Positions 1 through 7,869 of a DNA stretch of 45,238 nucleotides are shown piece after piece (the stretch's first letter is position 1; each line of letters opens with the position of its first letter). The position numbers were made by a program, and so were the translations under genes. The notes beneath the pieces are model-generated. The model saw only the letters and a list, made by a program, of their open reading frames with translations. It had not been told where the DNA came from and did no database searches. The stretch is from Chloroflexota bacterium (lineage in GTDB: Bacteria; Chloroflexota; Anaerolineae; UBA1429), in contig JAJFUJ010000062.1 of the NCBI GenBank assembly GCA_021372475.1, positions 1-45,238 of the forward strand, read 5' to 3'.

Positions 1-585
1 TTGGAGAGTAACCCCGATGACCTGCGCGGCGGCGTCGATGCAGCGCTCAAGGGGGCGCACGTCTGTATTGCCTTTGCCAAGCCAGGACCCGGCACGATTA
101 AGCCGGAGTGGATTGCGCAGATGGAAAAGGATGCCATCGTCTTCCCATGTTCCAATCCTGTGCCCGAGATCTGGCCGTGGGAAGCCAAGGAAGCCGGAGC
201 GCGGATTGTCGGCACCGGACGTTCCGACTTTCCGAACCAGTTGAATAATTCGATCGGCTTCCCGGCTATTTTCCGCGGCACGCTCGATGTGCGTGCACGC
301 ACGATTAGCGATGAGATGTGCCTGGCCTGCGCCCACGAGCTGGCTGAATTCGCCGAGGAAAAGGGTATCGATGAGGAGCATATCGTCCCAACTATGAGCG
401 ATTGGGATGTCTTCCCCCGTGAAGCCGTCGCCATTGGCATGAAGGCTCAGGAACAGGGATTAGCGCGCATTACGCTCAGCCGAGACGAGTTGTTTGCCAC
501 CGCCAGCCGCAAGATGTGCGAGGCGCGCGAAATGATCGAGCTACTCATGCGCGAAGGGGCTATCGCGCCAATCCCGAACGCATAG
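1..585 (+). CDS. NAD(P)-dependent malic enzyme, C-terminal part (5' end cut by window)
   Basis: The 194 visible residues are the NAD-binding half of a malic enzyme, which decarboxylates malate to pyruvate. Diagnostic stretches are the SNPVPEI motif near residue 51, GTGRSDFPNQLNN near residue 71 and GFPAIFRGTLDVRA just after, which match the family's NAD-domain signature. The protein must begin upstream of the window, so the TTG at base 1 is an internal Leu codon and not a start; the catalytic Tyr/Lys region is not visible. The stop is followed by a hairpin, so the gene ends its transcription unit. Malate dehydrogenase at 41560-42576 works on the same metabolite, although nothing links the two genes directly. 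Confidence 0.93.
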   Translation: MESNPDDLRGGVDAALKGAHVCIAFAKPGPGTIKPEWIAQMEKDAIVFPCSNPVPEIWPWEAKEAGARIVGTGRSDFPNQLNNSIGFPAIFRGTLDVRARTISDEMCLACAHELAEFAEEKGIDEEHIVPTMSDWDVFPREAVAIGMKAQEQGLARITLSRDELFATASRKMCEAREMIELLMREGAIAPIPNA

Positions 586-595
586 GCATTCAGAC

Positions 596-632
596 AGCAG
601 GGAGCAGCGGACGAACGTTCCCTGCTTGTATT
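596..632 (+). terminator. Possible intrinsic terminator after malic enzyme
   Basis: AGCAGGGA (596-603) pairs perfectly with TCCCTGCT (619-626) across a 15-base loop and is followed by TGTATTCTT. The stem is good but the T tract is interrupted, so termination may be only partial. Confidence 0.5.
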
Positions 633-633
633 C

Positions 634-662
634 TTGACGCCGGATAAACCTGGCGCTAGACT
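634..662 (+). promoter_or_regulatory. Candidate sigma-70 promoter for the sulfur carrier-yhhQ-era operon
   Basis: TTGACG (634-639) and TAGACT (657-662) are separated by 17 bases, and the start codon of the next gene lies 28 bases downstream. The -35 matches 5 of 6 and the -10 matches 4 of 6 consensus bases. Confidence 0.5.
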
Positions 663-689
663 AGATTAGTCTTTCACCTTTGAGGCTTA

Positions 690-887
690 ATGGAAAAAGC
701 GCATATCGTTTTCCATCGGCAGGAATGGTTCGTGGCAAGCGGCCTAACCTTGCGCGAGACCCTGGAACGCCTCGGGATCGACGCTGAACAGGTGGTGCCG
801 CTGCGCAACCGCCAGGTAATTACCGCCACAACCACCATCATGCCCGGAGATGAGATTAAACTTGTGAATGTAGTTGCAGGCGGATGA
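690..887 (+). CDS. ThiS/MoaD-like ubiquitin-fold sulfur carrier protein
   Basis: This 65-residue protein has the size of the ThiS/MoaD family and ends in Gly-Gly (VVAGG). That tail is adenylated and thiocarboxylated by an E1-like enzyme in this family. The PGDEIKLVNVVAGG end matches the last beta strand and tail of ThiS/MoaD folds. A GAGG ribosome site (682-685) precedes the ATG. The stop overlaps the next start (ATGA, 884-887), so it is translationally coupled to a queuosine-precursor transporter. Its partner could be thiamine, molybdopterin or tRNA thiolation; the window holds no ThiF/MoeB-type activating enzyme to decide which. Confidence 0.8.
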   Translation: MEKAHIVFHRQEWFVASGLTLRETLERLGIDAEQVVPLRNRQVITATTTIMPGDEIKLVNVVAGG

Positions 888-1606
888 ATAATCAGCGTTC
901 TGGAAACGAAGGGCCAGCGGCTTACCGTTATTTTGACCTAGTAATGGCTGCTTTTGTAGCTGTCATCCTCATCAGTAATGTCGCATCATCCAAGTTCCTT
1001 GTGTTTGGGCCATTTACCTTCGATGGCGGTACCTTACTGTTCCCTGTCAGCTATATCTTTGGCGATATCCTGACTGAAGTATACGGATATCGCAGCGCAC
1101 GGCGGGTAATATGGGCCGGTTTTGCGGCAGCCGCACTGATGGCCGGCACTTTCGCGCTTGTTGGCGCGCTGCCGTCCGCCCCAGGTTGGACTAAGCAAGA
1201 GGCGTATAGCGCAATTCTCGGAACAACACCGCGTATTGTATTGGGCAGCCTGATTGCTTATTGGGCGGGATCATTTTCAAACGCATATATCATGGCGAAG
1301 ATTAAGGTGCTGACTAGAGGGCGTTGGTTATGGATGCGTACCATCTCGAGCACATTGGTTGGAGAAGGCGTCGATTCACTGCTGTTTATGGTGATTGCCT
1401 TCTATGGCACGCTGCCAGCCTCAACGCTATGGGCAGGTATCGTTTCTAACTATGTCTTCAAATGCGGAGTGGAAGCGATAATGACGCCGGTTACCTATTG
1501 GGTTGTGCGGGCATTGAAACGCGCCGAAAGCCTCGAAATTTACGACCGTCTCACCGATTTTAACCCCTTCAAACTGTTCGATAAACGGACGGTCAATAAT
1601 GAGTAG
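884..1606 (+). CDS. yhhQ: Queuosine precursor transporter, YhhQ/VUT family
   Basis: This 240-residue integral membrane protein has about six hydrophobic segments and matches the YhhQ (DUF165/VUT) family. That family imports preQ0/preQ1, the deazapurine precursors of queuosine in tRNA. Family features visible are the VASSKFLVFG stretch near residue 34, FPVSYIFGDILTEVYGY near residue 53, and GEGVDSLLF near residue 165. It overlaps the sulfur carrier gene by 4 bases upstream and era by 8 bases downstream, so all three are probably one transcript. No queuosine biosynthesis gene is nearby, which fits a salvage lifestyle. Confidence 0.92.
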   Translation: MNNQRSGNEGPAAYRYFDLVMAAFVAVILISNVASSKFLVFGPFTFDGGTLLFPVSYIFGDILTEVYGYRSARRVIWAGFAAAALMAGTFALVGALPSAPGWTKQEAYSAILGTTPRIVLGSLIAYWAGSFSNAYIMAKIKVLTRGRWLWMRTISSTLVGEGVDSLLFMVIAFYGTLPASTLWAGIVSNYVFKCGVEAIMTPVTYWVVRALKRAESLEIYDRLTDFNPFKLFDKRTVNNE

Positions 1607-2528
1607 TGAGATGACGCCTCTTTTTGGCGCTGTGCCGGCCGGGCATCGCAGCGGTTTTGTAGCTATCATCGGTAAACCGAATGTCGGCAAGTCGACATTG
1701 CTAAACGCCTGGGTCGGCCTCAAGATAGCTGCTGTATCGCCCAAACCGCAGACAACCCGCAACCGTCTGCTTGGTATTCTCACCCAGCCCGACGCACAGA
1801 TTATCTTTATCGATACTCCCGGCATCCACCAACCGCGCAGCAAGCTAGGCGACTTTATGGTTAATACAGCCCTCAAAGCGCTGCGTGAAGCGGATGTTGT
1901 GCTCTTTCTTGTGGACGGCTCTGAGCCTCCAAGCAAAGCTGATGCAGCAATTGCCGGATATTGCAGTGAAGTACAAGCGCCAGTTATTTTAGTGCTCAAT
2001 AAAGCCGACCTCGCTTCCAGGCCTGATAACTATCAGGCTTATATGGCGCTGGGAAGTTGGCACAGCAGCGCAGTTATCAGCGCGCTAAAAGGCATCGGTT
2101 GTGCAGAATTGCTCCAATCTGTAACTCAACTCCTACCGCTGGGCCCTCGGTTTTACCCCGAGGAACAGACAACCGACCAGCAAGAGCGCTTTATCGCAGC
2201 GGAACTTGTACGCGAGCAAGCCTTACGGCAGCTTGAACAAGAGGTGCCGCATTCGATTGCCGTTGTCGTCGATGAGTACAAAGAGCGAGAGAACGGCGAT
2301 ATCTTTATCTCGGCGACGATATTATGTGAGAAGGATTCGCACAAGGGTATTATTATTGGCAAAGGCGGGGCCAAACTTAAGCAAATCGGCAAGCAAGCCC
2401 GCTTCGAGCTTGAGAAATTGGTACAAGCCAGAGTATACTTGGAGTTATGGGTTAAAGTGCGAGCCAATTGGCGCGAGGACGAACACATCCTGCGCGACCT
2501 CGGTTATGTGATGCCTGCGGAAGAGTAA
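1599..2528 (+). CDS. era: GTPase Era, 16S rRNA maturation factor
   Basis: This 309-residue protein has the two Era domains. The N-terminal GTPase has P-loop GKPNVGKS at residues 25-32, switch II DTPG near residue 71 and NKAD near residue 134. The C-terminal KH RNA-binding domain carries IIIGKGG near residue 250. Era binds the 3' end of 16S rRNA and helps assemble the 30S subunit. Length is normal for the family. The ATG overlaps the end of yhhQ by 8 bases and has only a weak GGACGG ribosome site, so translation is probably coupled. Confidence 0.97.
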   Translation: MSSEMTPLFGAVPAGHRSGFVAIIGKPNVGKSTLLNAWVGLKIAAVSPKPQTTRNRLLGILTQPDAQIIFIDTPGIHQPRSKLGDFMVNTALKALREADVVLFLVDGSEPPSKADAAIAGYCSEVQAPVILVLNKADLASRPDNYQAYMALGSWHSSAVISALKGIGCAELLQSVTQLLPLGPRFYPEEQTTDQQERFIAAELVREQALRQLEQEVPHSIAVVVDEYKERENGDIFISATILCEKDSHKGIIIGKGGAKLKQIGKQARFELEKLVQARVYLELWVKVRANWREDEHILRDLGYVMPAEE

Positions 2529-2549
2529 ATCCCTAGAACACATGGACAC

Positions 2550-2578
2550 TCGACAACCCTTGTTGTGCCTTGTATACT
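2550..2578 (+). promoter_or_regulatory. Candidate sigma-70 promoter for the CBS-ACT gene
   Basis: TCGACA (2550-2555) and TATACT (2573-2578) are spaced by 17 bases, each matching 5 of 6 consensus positions. This gives a leader of about 38 bases before the ATG at 2623. Confidence 0.65.
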
Positions 2579-2622
2579 CAAGTTGGTTGATGCATCGCGG
2601 GTTCGGATAAGGAGGCAACTTT

Positions 2623-3267
2623 ATGCTCGTTAAAGAACGCATGTCACGCCATCCGATCACGGTCACTCCAGATACCTCGCTCTTCGATGCGTTACGCATC
2701 ATCCGTGATGAAAAGATCCGACGGCTGCCAGTTGTCGATTCTGACGGCAAGCTAGTTGGCATCGTATCGGAAAAGGACCTTTTGTATGTAGCACCATCGC
2801 CAGCTACCACTCTATCTATCTATGAGATGAATTACCTCATAGCCAAGATTAAAATTAGCGAGTTGATGACTACAAATGTCATCACCGTAGATGAAGACTG
2901 CCCGCTGGAAGAAGCTGCCAGAATCATGGCTGATAATAACATCAGCGGTCTGCCGGTGATGAAAGGCGGCAGCTTGGTTGGGATGATAACGGAAAGCGAC
3001 CTGTTCCGTATCTTTATCGAACTATTGGGAGCCCGTGAACAAGGTCTGCGCATAACGCTCAGCGTGCCGGAGGGAGTTGGCGTGCTGGCGAAGGTCACAA
3101 GCGCATTGGCGGGGATGAAAGCGGATATCATTGCCCTGGGCACCTTCTTGGGAGATAACCCGACCAACCGCATTATAACCGTTAAAGTCCAAGGAATTGG
3201 TCAGCCAGAGGCAGAGGCGTTAGCGCGTGAATTGCACGCGGAATTGCTCGACGTGCGATATATTTAG
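2623..3267 (+). CDS. CBS-domain pair plus ACT domain protein, AcuB-like
   Basis: This 214-residue protein has two CBS motifs, roughly residues 1-60 and 75-135. Each starts with a VKERMSRHPITV- or ISELMTTNVITV-type strand and ends in VGIVSEKDL or VGMITESDL. An ACT-like domain follows (about 140-214, ITLSVPEGVGVLAKVT). CBS pairs bind adenine nucleotides and ACT domains bind amino acids or other small ligands, so this is probably a stand-alone metabolic sensor like AcuB. Its target is unknown. It has its own promoter and a strong AAGGAGG ribosome site (2609-2615), and it is transcribed convergently with rdgB. Confidence 0.85.
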   Translation: MLVKERMSRHPITVTPDTSLFDALRIIRDEKIRRLPVVDSDGKLVGIVSEKDLLYVAPSPATTLSIYEMNYLIAKIKISELMTTNVITVDEDCPLEEAARIMADNNISGLPVMKGGSLVGMITESDLFRIFIELLGAREQGLRITLSVPEGVGVLAKVTSALAGMKADIIALGTFLGDNPTNRIITVKVQGIGQPEAEALARELHAELLDVRYI

Positions 3268-3280
3268 TCTACAGCCGGCG

Positions 3281-3883
3281 TTATTTACATTCCCTGGCGA
3301 TTAACGGCACCAGCACAGCTCGTGCTTTTTGGGCTGCCTTAGCCCGATGGCTGATACGGTTTTTGGCCGCAGCCGGCAGTTCGGCCATGGTCATACCGGC
3401 TTCATCGACCCAGAAAATCGGGTCATAACCAAACCCGTTTTTGCCGCGCATCTCGGTTGCGATATGTCCCTCACAGAGTCCTTCAACCCACTGCTGCCTG
3501 TTATCTGGCCAGCATAAAGCAATGACGCAGCGAAAGCGCGCTGCCCGCTTTTCATAGGGCACTCCCTGCAAGCGCTGCAGGAGCATCTCACAGCGCTGCG
3601 CATCGCTAATTGCACCACCGAATCTTGCCGAATATACGCCAGGCTCACCATGCAGGGCATCGACCTCTAGCCCAGAATCATCGGCCAGCGTGAGCAGTTG
3701 TGCGAGGTTAGCATATCCCTGAGCCTTGCCTAGCGCGTTGGCGATATAGCTTTCACTCGTCTCAGGGATGGAGGTCGTGATACCGAGTTCATCCAGCGTA
3801 TACAACTGCAGCTTCAGTCCCGCTAACAGCTCAGCAAACTCGCGCTTTTTCCCGACGTTGTGCGTTGCAATCAAAAGCTTCAT
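3281..3883 (-). CDS. rdgB: Non-canonical purine NTP pyrophosphatase, RdgB/HAM1 family
   Basis: This 200-residue enzyme hydrolyses dITP, XTP and ITP to monophosphates and keeps deaminated purines out of DNA and RNA. It starts with the family signature LLIATHNVGKKREF (substrate-binding ATxNxxKxxE-type motif), then LADDSGLEVDAL with the catalytic Asp region, FGYDPIF, and SHRAKA near the C-terminus. I chose the ATG at 3881-3883 because homologous proteins begin at MKLLIATHN and AAGGAT lies about nine bases upstream. The longer frame to 3931 lacks family support. It starts one base after the comF stop, so the two genes form an operon. Confidence 0.95.
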   Translation of the reverse strand: MKLLIATHNVGKKREFAELLAGLKLQLYTLDELGITTSIPETSESYIANALGKAQGYANLAQLLTLADDSGLEVDALHGEPGVYSARFGGAISDAQRCEMLLQRLQGVPYEKRAARFRCVIALCWPDNRQQWVEGLCEGHIATEMRGKNGFGYDPIFWVDEAGMTMAELPAAAKNRISHRAKAAQKARAVLVPLIARECK

Positions 3884-3884
3884 A

Positions 3885-4601
3885 TCATACCATCCTTCGG
3901 TTCGGTTCAGCCTGGTAACGGCACAGCGCACGTGCCAGTGTCAGGGCGTGCACGCTGCCGGCCCCAACTCGAAGCAACTCCTCTGCGCAGGCTTCCAAAG
4001 TTGCTCCTGTTGTACAAACATCATCAACCAACACGATATCCCAGGCTGGAATCACTTGTCCACAACGAAACGCGCCGCTCATGTTTTGCCGGCGCTGTTC
4101 GCGCGAAAGCCCCACCTGGGCAGGGGTATTTTTGACCCGCATGAGGGCATCGTCTATGACTGGCACATTGATGCGCTTGCCCAACGCGCCAGCCAACAAA
4201 GCGCTCTGGTTGTAGCCTCGTTCGCGCATGCGAGCGCGATGCAAAGGAACCGGCACGATAACATCGCCGGTAATCTGGTGCGCCCGCATGGCTACCTGCA
4301 GCAAGTCGGCTAACGGTTCGCATAAAACCCGCATGCCCCTATATTTATAGGCGTGAATCACCTGGCGCAGCGGCTGTCGATGCGCCGAACAGGATGTTAT
4401 CGATAGCAGGTGCGAAGCCTCCAACTGGCAGCGATGGCAGGTCCCTGGCCGCGTCAGGGGGCGCCCGCAGTGGCTGCAGCCTGGCTCTGGCAACGGAACG
4501 ACTGCGCTCTGGCATGCTGAGCAGAACCAGGCGCCGCCGGCGCCACAGACCACGCAATGCGGCGGAAAGATCAAGTCCAGCAACTCGTTGAATATGCGCA
4601 T
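3885..4601 (-). CDS. comF: ComF family phosphoribosyltransferase-like protein
   Basis: The N-terminal part has a zinc ribbon with two Cys pairs (CVVC and CSAC) and then CSHC and CHRC. The C-terminal part is a phosphoribosyltransferase fold with the PRPP-binding loop VLVDDVCTTGAT. ComF proteins take part in DNA uptake or DNA processing after uptake; the enzymatic activity is uncertain. I place the start at the ATG before RIFNELLDLIFPPHC, where family members begin. An in-frame ATG at 4683-4685 would add 28 residues of unconvincing sequence. Its stop lies one base from the rdgB start. Confidence 0.88.
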   Translation of the reverse strand: MRIFNELLDLIFPPHCVVCGAGGAWFCSACQSAVVPLPEPGCSHCGRPLTRPGTCHRCQLEASHLLSITSCSAHRQPLRQVIHAYKYRGMRVLCEPLADLLQVAMRAHQITGDVIVPVPLHRARMRERGYNQSALLAGALGKRINVPVIDDALMRVKNTPAQVGLSREQRRQNMSGAFRCGQVIPAWDIVLVDDVCTTGATLEACAEELLRVGAGSVHALTLARALCRYQAEPNRRMV

Positions 4602-4675
4602 TCCCCTGGCGCGTATGCCGCGCTGGCCCCTTTTCGTATTACCAAGGGTTAGCATTACAAGGCTTATACCCTCAC

Positions 4676-4704
4676 TTGGTATCATCTCAAGCCTATGATA
4701 TACT
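4676..4704 (+). promoter_or_regulatory. Candidate extended -10 promoter for the zinc-ribbon coiled-coil gene
   Basis: TTGGTA (4676-4681) and TATACT (4699-4704) are spaced by 17 bases, and a TGA triplet directly before the -10 gives an extended -10 element. The ATG is at 4750. Confidence 0.6.
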
Positions 4705-4749
4705 CGTCACTGCATCAGGCAAGTTTACAGCTTACCAAGGGATATTAGC

Positions 4750-5451
4750 ATGAACCGTGTGCAGTGGTTAATGAACCTGCGGGCAGTGGATTATGAATGG
4801 GATGACAAGGGACGCCGATATCAAACGGTGCGTACCCTCCTCGCTGATTCAAGTGAACATGACAAATTGAGCACTCACCACGAAAAGGTTCAGCAGAATC
4901 TATCTACAACCCGCGCCAAGCTGCATGATAGCGAACTAGAATTGGCTACTCTGCAGATTAAGTATAAGGAAGTCACAAAAAGCTTGTACAGCGGGCATGT
5001 ATTGAACCCCAGAGATTTGGATAATTTGCAGAAGGAAAGCACAAGCCTGAAAAGTCGCCTTGAGCACCTCGAGAATGATACCCTTGCCTTGATGTCTGAA
5101 ACAGAGGAGCTGGAAGAGCAACTCAAGGAATCCGAGGTCGTTCTGCGTGCATTTGAAAACACTTGGGCTGTCGAGCAGGTCAATCTGACCCAGGAATCCA
5201 ATGCTCTGCGTTCTCGCTTGCATGAGCTTCAGGAACAGCGCGACAGGCTGCGCGGGGCGTTGGGACGCGCCGACCTTGCACTTTATGACGAGCTACGGGC
5301 GAAAAAAGGGGGCAACGCTATGACTCAAATGGTGGCAAACTCTTGTCAAACCTGCCACGTTTCGGTACCCTCGCGTAAAGCCTACCTGGTGGAAGCCGGC
5401 GAAGATATCGTCCTGTGCGAAGGCTGCGGCCGCATCCTTTACGTTGCCTGA
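4750..5451 (+). CDS. Coiled-coil protein with C-terminal C4 zinc ribbon (DUF164 type)
   Basis: The first ~185 residues are strongly helical, with heptad-like Leu/Glu/Lys patterns that predict a long coiled-coil hairpin. The last ~45 residues carry CQTC and CEGCGRILY, a four-cysteine zinc ribbon. This is the widespread DUF164 (CT398-like) family, thought to be a nucleic-acid or protein scaffold; the precise role is not established. Length (233) is typical. The ribosome site AAGGGAT precedes the ATG. The ATPase/propeller gene starts 30 bases downstream, so they may be cotranscribed. Confidence 0.85.
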   Translation: MNRVQWLMNLRAVDYEWDDKGRRYQTVRTLLADSSEHDKLSTHHEKVQQNLSTTRAKLHDSELELATLQIKYKEVTKSLYSGHVLNPRDLDNLQKESTSLKSRLEHLENDTLALMSETEELEEQLKESEVVLRAFENTWAVEQVNLTQESNALRSRLHELQEQRDRLRGALGRADLALYDELRAKKGGNAMTQMVANSCQTCHVSVPSRKAYLVEAGEDIVLCEGCGRILYVA

Positions 5452-5481
5452 GCTGCGCAGCAGGCATACAGGAGTCTATTT

Positions 5482-7575
5482 TTGGCTAACCCATACATCA
5501 TCGACCGTCCGTTAACAGACCACGACTGGTTTGTTGGCCGTGAAAAATCATTCACCCAATTATTACAGTTCTTGACTGACGGCGATCGGATGCTGCTGTT
5601 ATGCGGACGACGCTACAGCGGTAAAACCTCCTTTATCAACCAGCTACCTAACGTTCTTCGTGAAGGCTATCGGCTCGCCTATATTAACTGGGATTCTATG
5701 GCGGAAAGCGAGGACCCTTTCTGGGAACTCTTGGCTGCCATCAGCGATATAACCAAGAAACCGATGCTGGATACGCAGTCCTACCGCGATAATCCTTATG
5801 TCTATGGGTTGAATTACCTCAAGCTAGTCTGCGGACAAGGCACCCGCAATGTGACCCTTTTTTGCCTCGATTCACTCAGCATAGAGAGCTTGCATGCGGA
5901 TGGTAAGTGGGAAACCGTTATCACGACCCTGCAGGATATTCTTGCCAGCCTGCCTTCAGCAGCCTTTTTGGTGGTGGCAGAGGGACATCCGCTGGGAATC
6001 ACTTCGCATGCTATTGCTGCTCTGCCGCAAATCGCCTTTCGACCGCTGGATGAGCAGGAAGTTGAGGATCTGGTCGGGGTTCCGGCCAGATCAACCCTGG
6101 TCTATGACTACGAGCTCATTCGCCAAATCGGCGGTTTAGCGGGCGGAGATCCCTATCTTGTCCAAATAATCGCCAAACTCCTCTATGATAACCGCGGAAC
6201 AGCTAGCTGGCTCGGGCCGAATGCGATCGATACGATTGGTGAACCCGCCCAAGAGCTCGCTTCTCCCGCATTCGAAGCGCTGTGGGAGGAAGCCACACCT
6301 CAGGCCCGTACGATGATAGCGGCGTTTGCTGCGATGACGGGGCACCACGGCGTAGGCTCCGTTGAGGATGTTGCGCTCTACCTGCACCGTGAACACATCC
6401 AGGCGCCTAAAACAGAGATAGAAAAGACGATTACCTACCTGGCCGACCGCGACTATCTGGTACGTCTGGGCGGCGGGGTATTGCAGTTCAAGAGTGAGTT
6501 ATTCAGGTTGTGGCTCAGGCACAATCATCCTTTGATGGATGTCATCGATGAGTACCACCTGTACAGACGAACACGCGCCCGAAAACCTGCTCCCTGGAAG
6601 CTGCACAATATCGACTGGGTGGGCATAGGTTTATGGGTCGCCGCGGTTGCCTTGGTTGCGGGTATCATCGTGCTTTGGCAATCTCGTAGTACAGGGTTAT
6701 TCCGGATGACTCACTTTAACGTGAGTAAGCAGACGGCCATCCCTACAGCCGGGACGGGCGCTGGCACACCCATCCTTACCAATATAGTTTACCAAGGTAA
6801 ACTGGATAGCAGCGCAAACTGGCATATCTACATTATGCGAAGCGATGGCTCGGATGTGCTGGAACTCACCACCGGCGAACAAAATGACACCAATCCGGTG
6901 TTATCGCCCGACGGTCAAAAGATAGCTTTTGTCAGCGACCGCGACGGTAACCGAGAGATTTACGTTATGGGGATAGATGGCAGCAATCCAGTTAACCTTA
7001 CGCGCAATGTTGCCGAAGACTGGACGCCTGCCTGGTCGCCTGACGGTCGATATATCGCGTTCGCTAGCTTCCGTGATAGTAACTGGGAACTGTACGTAAT
7101 GAACGCAGATGGCAGCCGTCCCGCGCGTCTCACCGACAATGTGTCTTCAGAATATTCGCCCGCCTGGTCGCCTGACGGTAAATCGTTGGTTTATGTCTCC
7201 GATAGGGACGGCAACCTGGAGATATACTCGCGTAAGCTCGAAGCGACTGAAGAACAACGCCTTACGGATAATCCGGCGACAGATCAATCGCCTGCCTGGT
7301 CGCCCGACGGCCGGCTACTCGCATGGGCTAGCTATCGCGACGGCAATATGGAGATTTACGTGGCTAACGCCGATGGAACCAATCCGCAGAACGTTACCGA
7401 GGACCCAATCTCCGACGACCAGGGGCCTTCCTGGGCGAGTGACAACCAGCAAATCGTTTTTTACTCCAACCGGGATCACGGTTGGGATATCTATACCCTC
7501 GAGATAACAACCGGCAAACGTCTGAACCTGACATCCAGTCAGGCGTTCGAGCAACTACCTAACTGGGGTAAATGA
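5482..7575 (+). CDS. AAA-type ATPase fused through one membrane segment to a TolB-like beta-propeller
   Basis: This 697-residue protein has three parts. Residues ~10-340 are a STAND/AAA-type NTPase (FVGRE box at 17-21, Walker A GRRYSGKT at 42-49). One transmembrane helix lies at about 378-400. Residues ~434-697 form about six TolB/WD40-like blades with repeated SPDGxxIAF, DGNxEIYV and LT motifs. The expected topology puts the ATPase inside and the propeller outside, a signalling or sensing layout, but no partner is visible. The start is TTG (5482), chosen because AGGAG sits seven bases upstream and the next Met is at residue 37. It could equally be an envelope protein of unknown role. Confidence 0.8.
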   Translation: MANPYIIDRPLTDHDWFVGREKSFTQLLQFLTDGDRMLLLCGRRYSGKTSFINQLPNVLREGYRLAYINWDSMAESEDPFWELLAAISDITKKPMLDTQSYRDNPYVYGLNYLKLVCGQGTRNVTLFCLDSLSIESLHADGKWETVITTLQDILASLPSAAFLVVAEGHPLGITSHAIAALPQIAFRPLDEQEVEDLVGVPARSTLVYDYELIRQIGGLAGGDPYLVQIIAKLLYDNRGTASWLGPNAIDTIGEPAQELASPAFEALWEEATPQARTMIAAFAAMTGHHGVGSVEDVALYLHREHIQAPKTEIEKTITYLADRDYLVRLGGGVLQFKSELFRLWLRHNHPLMDVIDEYHLYRRTRARKPAPWKLHNIDWVGIGLWVAAVALVAGIIVLWQSRSTGLFRMTHFNVSKQTAIPTAGTGAGTPILTNIVYQGKLDSSANWHIYIMRSDGSDVLELTTGEQNDTNPVLSPDGQKIAFVSDRDGNREIYVMGIDGSNPVNLTRNVAEDWTPAWSPDGRYIAFASFRDSNWELYVMNADGSRPARLTDNVSSEYSPAWSPDGKSLVYVSDRDGNLEIYSRKLEATEEQRLTDNPATDQSPAWSPDGRLLAWASYRDGNMEIYVANADGTNPQNVTEDPISDDQGPSWASDNQQIVFYSNRDHGWDIYTLEITTGKRLNLTSSQAFEQLPNWGK

Positions 7576-7614
7576 ACTCATACCAGGCGTGCTCATATAG
7601 CCACCCCAGATTAG

Positions 7615-7869
7615 TTACCCCACCAAGCGCTGCAAAAGCTGAGCTACCAGCTCGATAACCACCAGGGCGATAAACGGCGAAAGGTCCAGCATCCCGAGCG
7701 AGGGAATTAGCCGGCGGATGGGACCGAGTATCGGTTCGGTGATATCATAAACGAACTGGCCAAAACGGCCTTGCTGCAGTGAGGGTACCCATGAAAATAA
7801 CACCCGCACCAGGATAGCCATGCTAAATACCTGGGTTAGTATCGAGATAAAGATGCTCAGGAATCTCAT
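7615..7869 (-). CDS. YggT family small membrane protein
   Basis: This 84-residue protein has two hydrophobic helices separated by a short polar stretch containing the family-typical FVYDITEPILGPIRRLIP. YggT proteins are linked to osmotic stress and envelope or division gene clusters in several bacteria. Its ATG overlaps the proC stop by four bases (ATGA), so it is the last gene of the radical SAM-pgeF-yggS-proC-yggT operon. The yggS-proC-yggT order is common in bacteria and supports the call. Confidence 0.92.
   Translation of the reverse strand: MRFLSIFISILTQVFSMAILVRVLFSWVPSLQQGRFGQFVYDITEPILGPIRRLIPSLGMLDLSPFIALVVIELVAQLLQRLVG

Noticed and set aside
3884-3931. Upstream extension of rdgB to 3931
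   Set aside because: The extra residues overlap comF and lack family similarity; MKLLIATHN is the family start.
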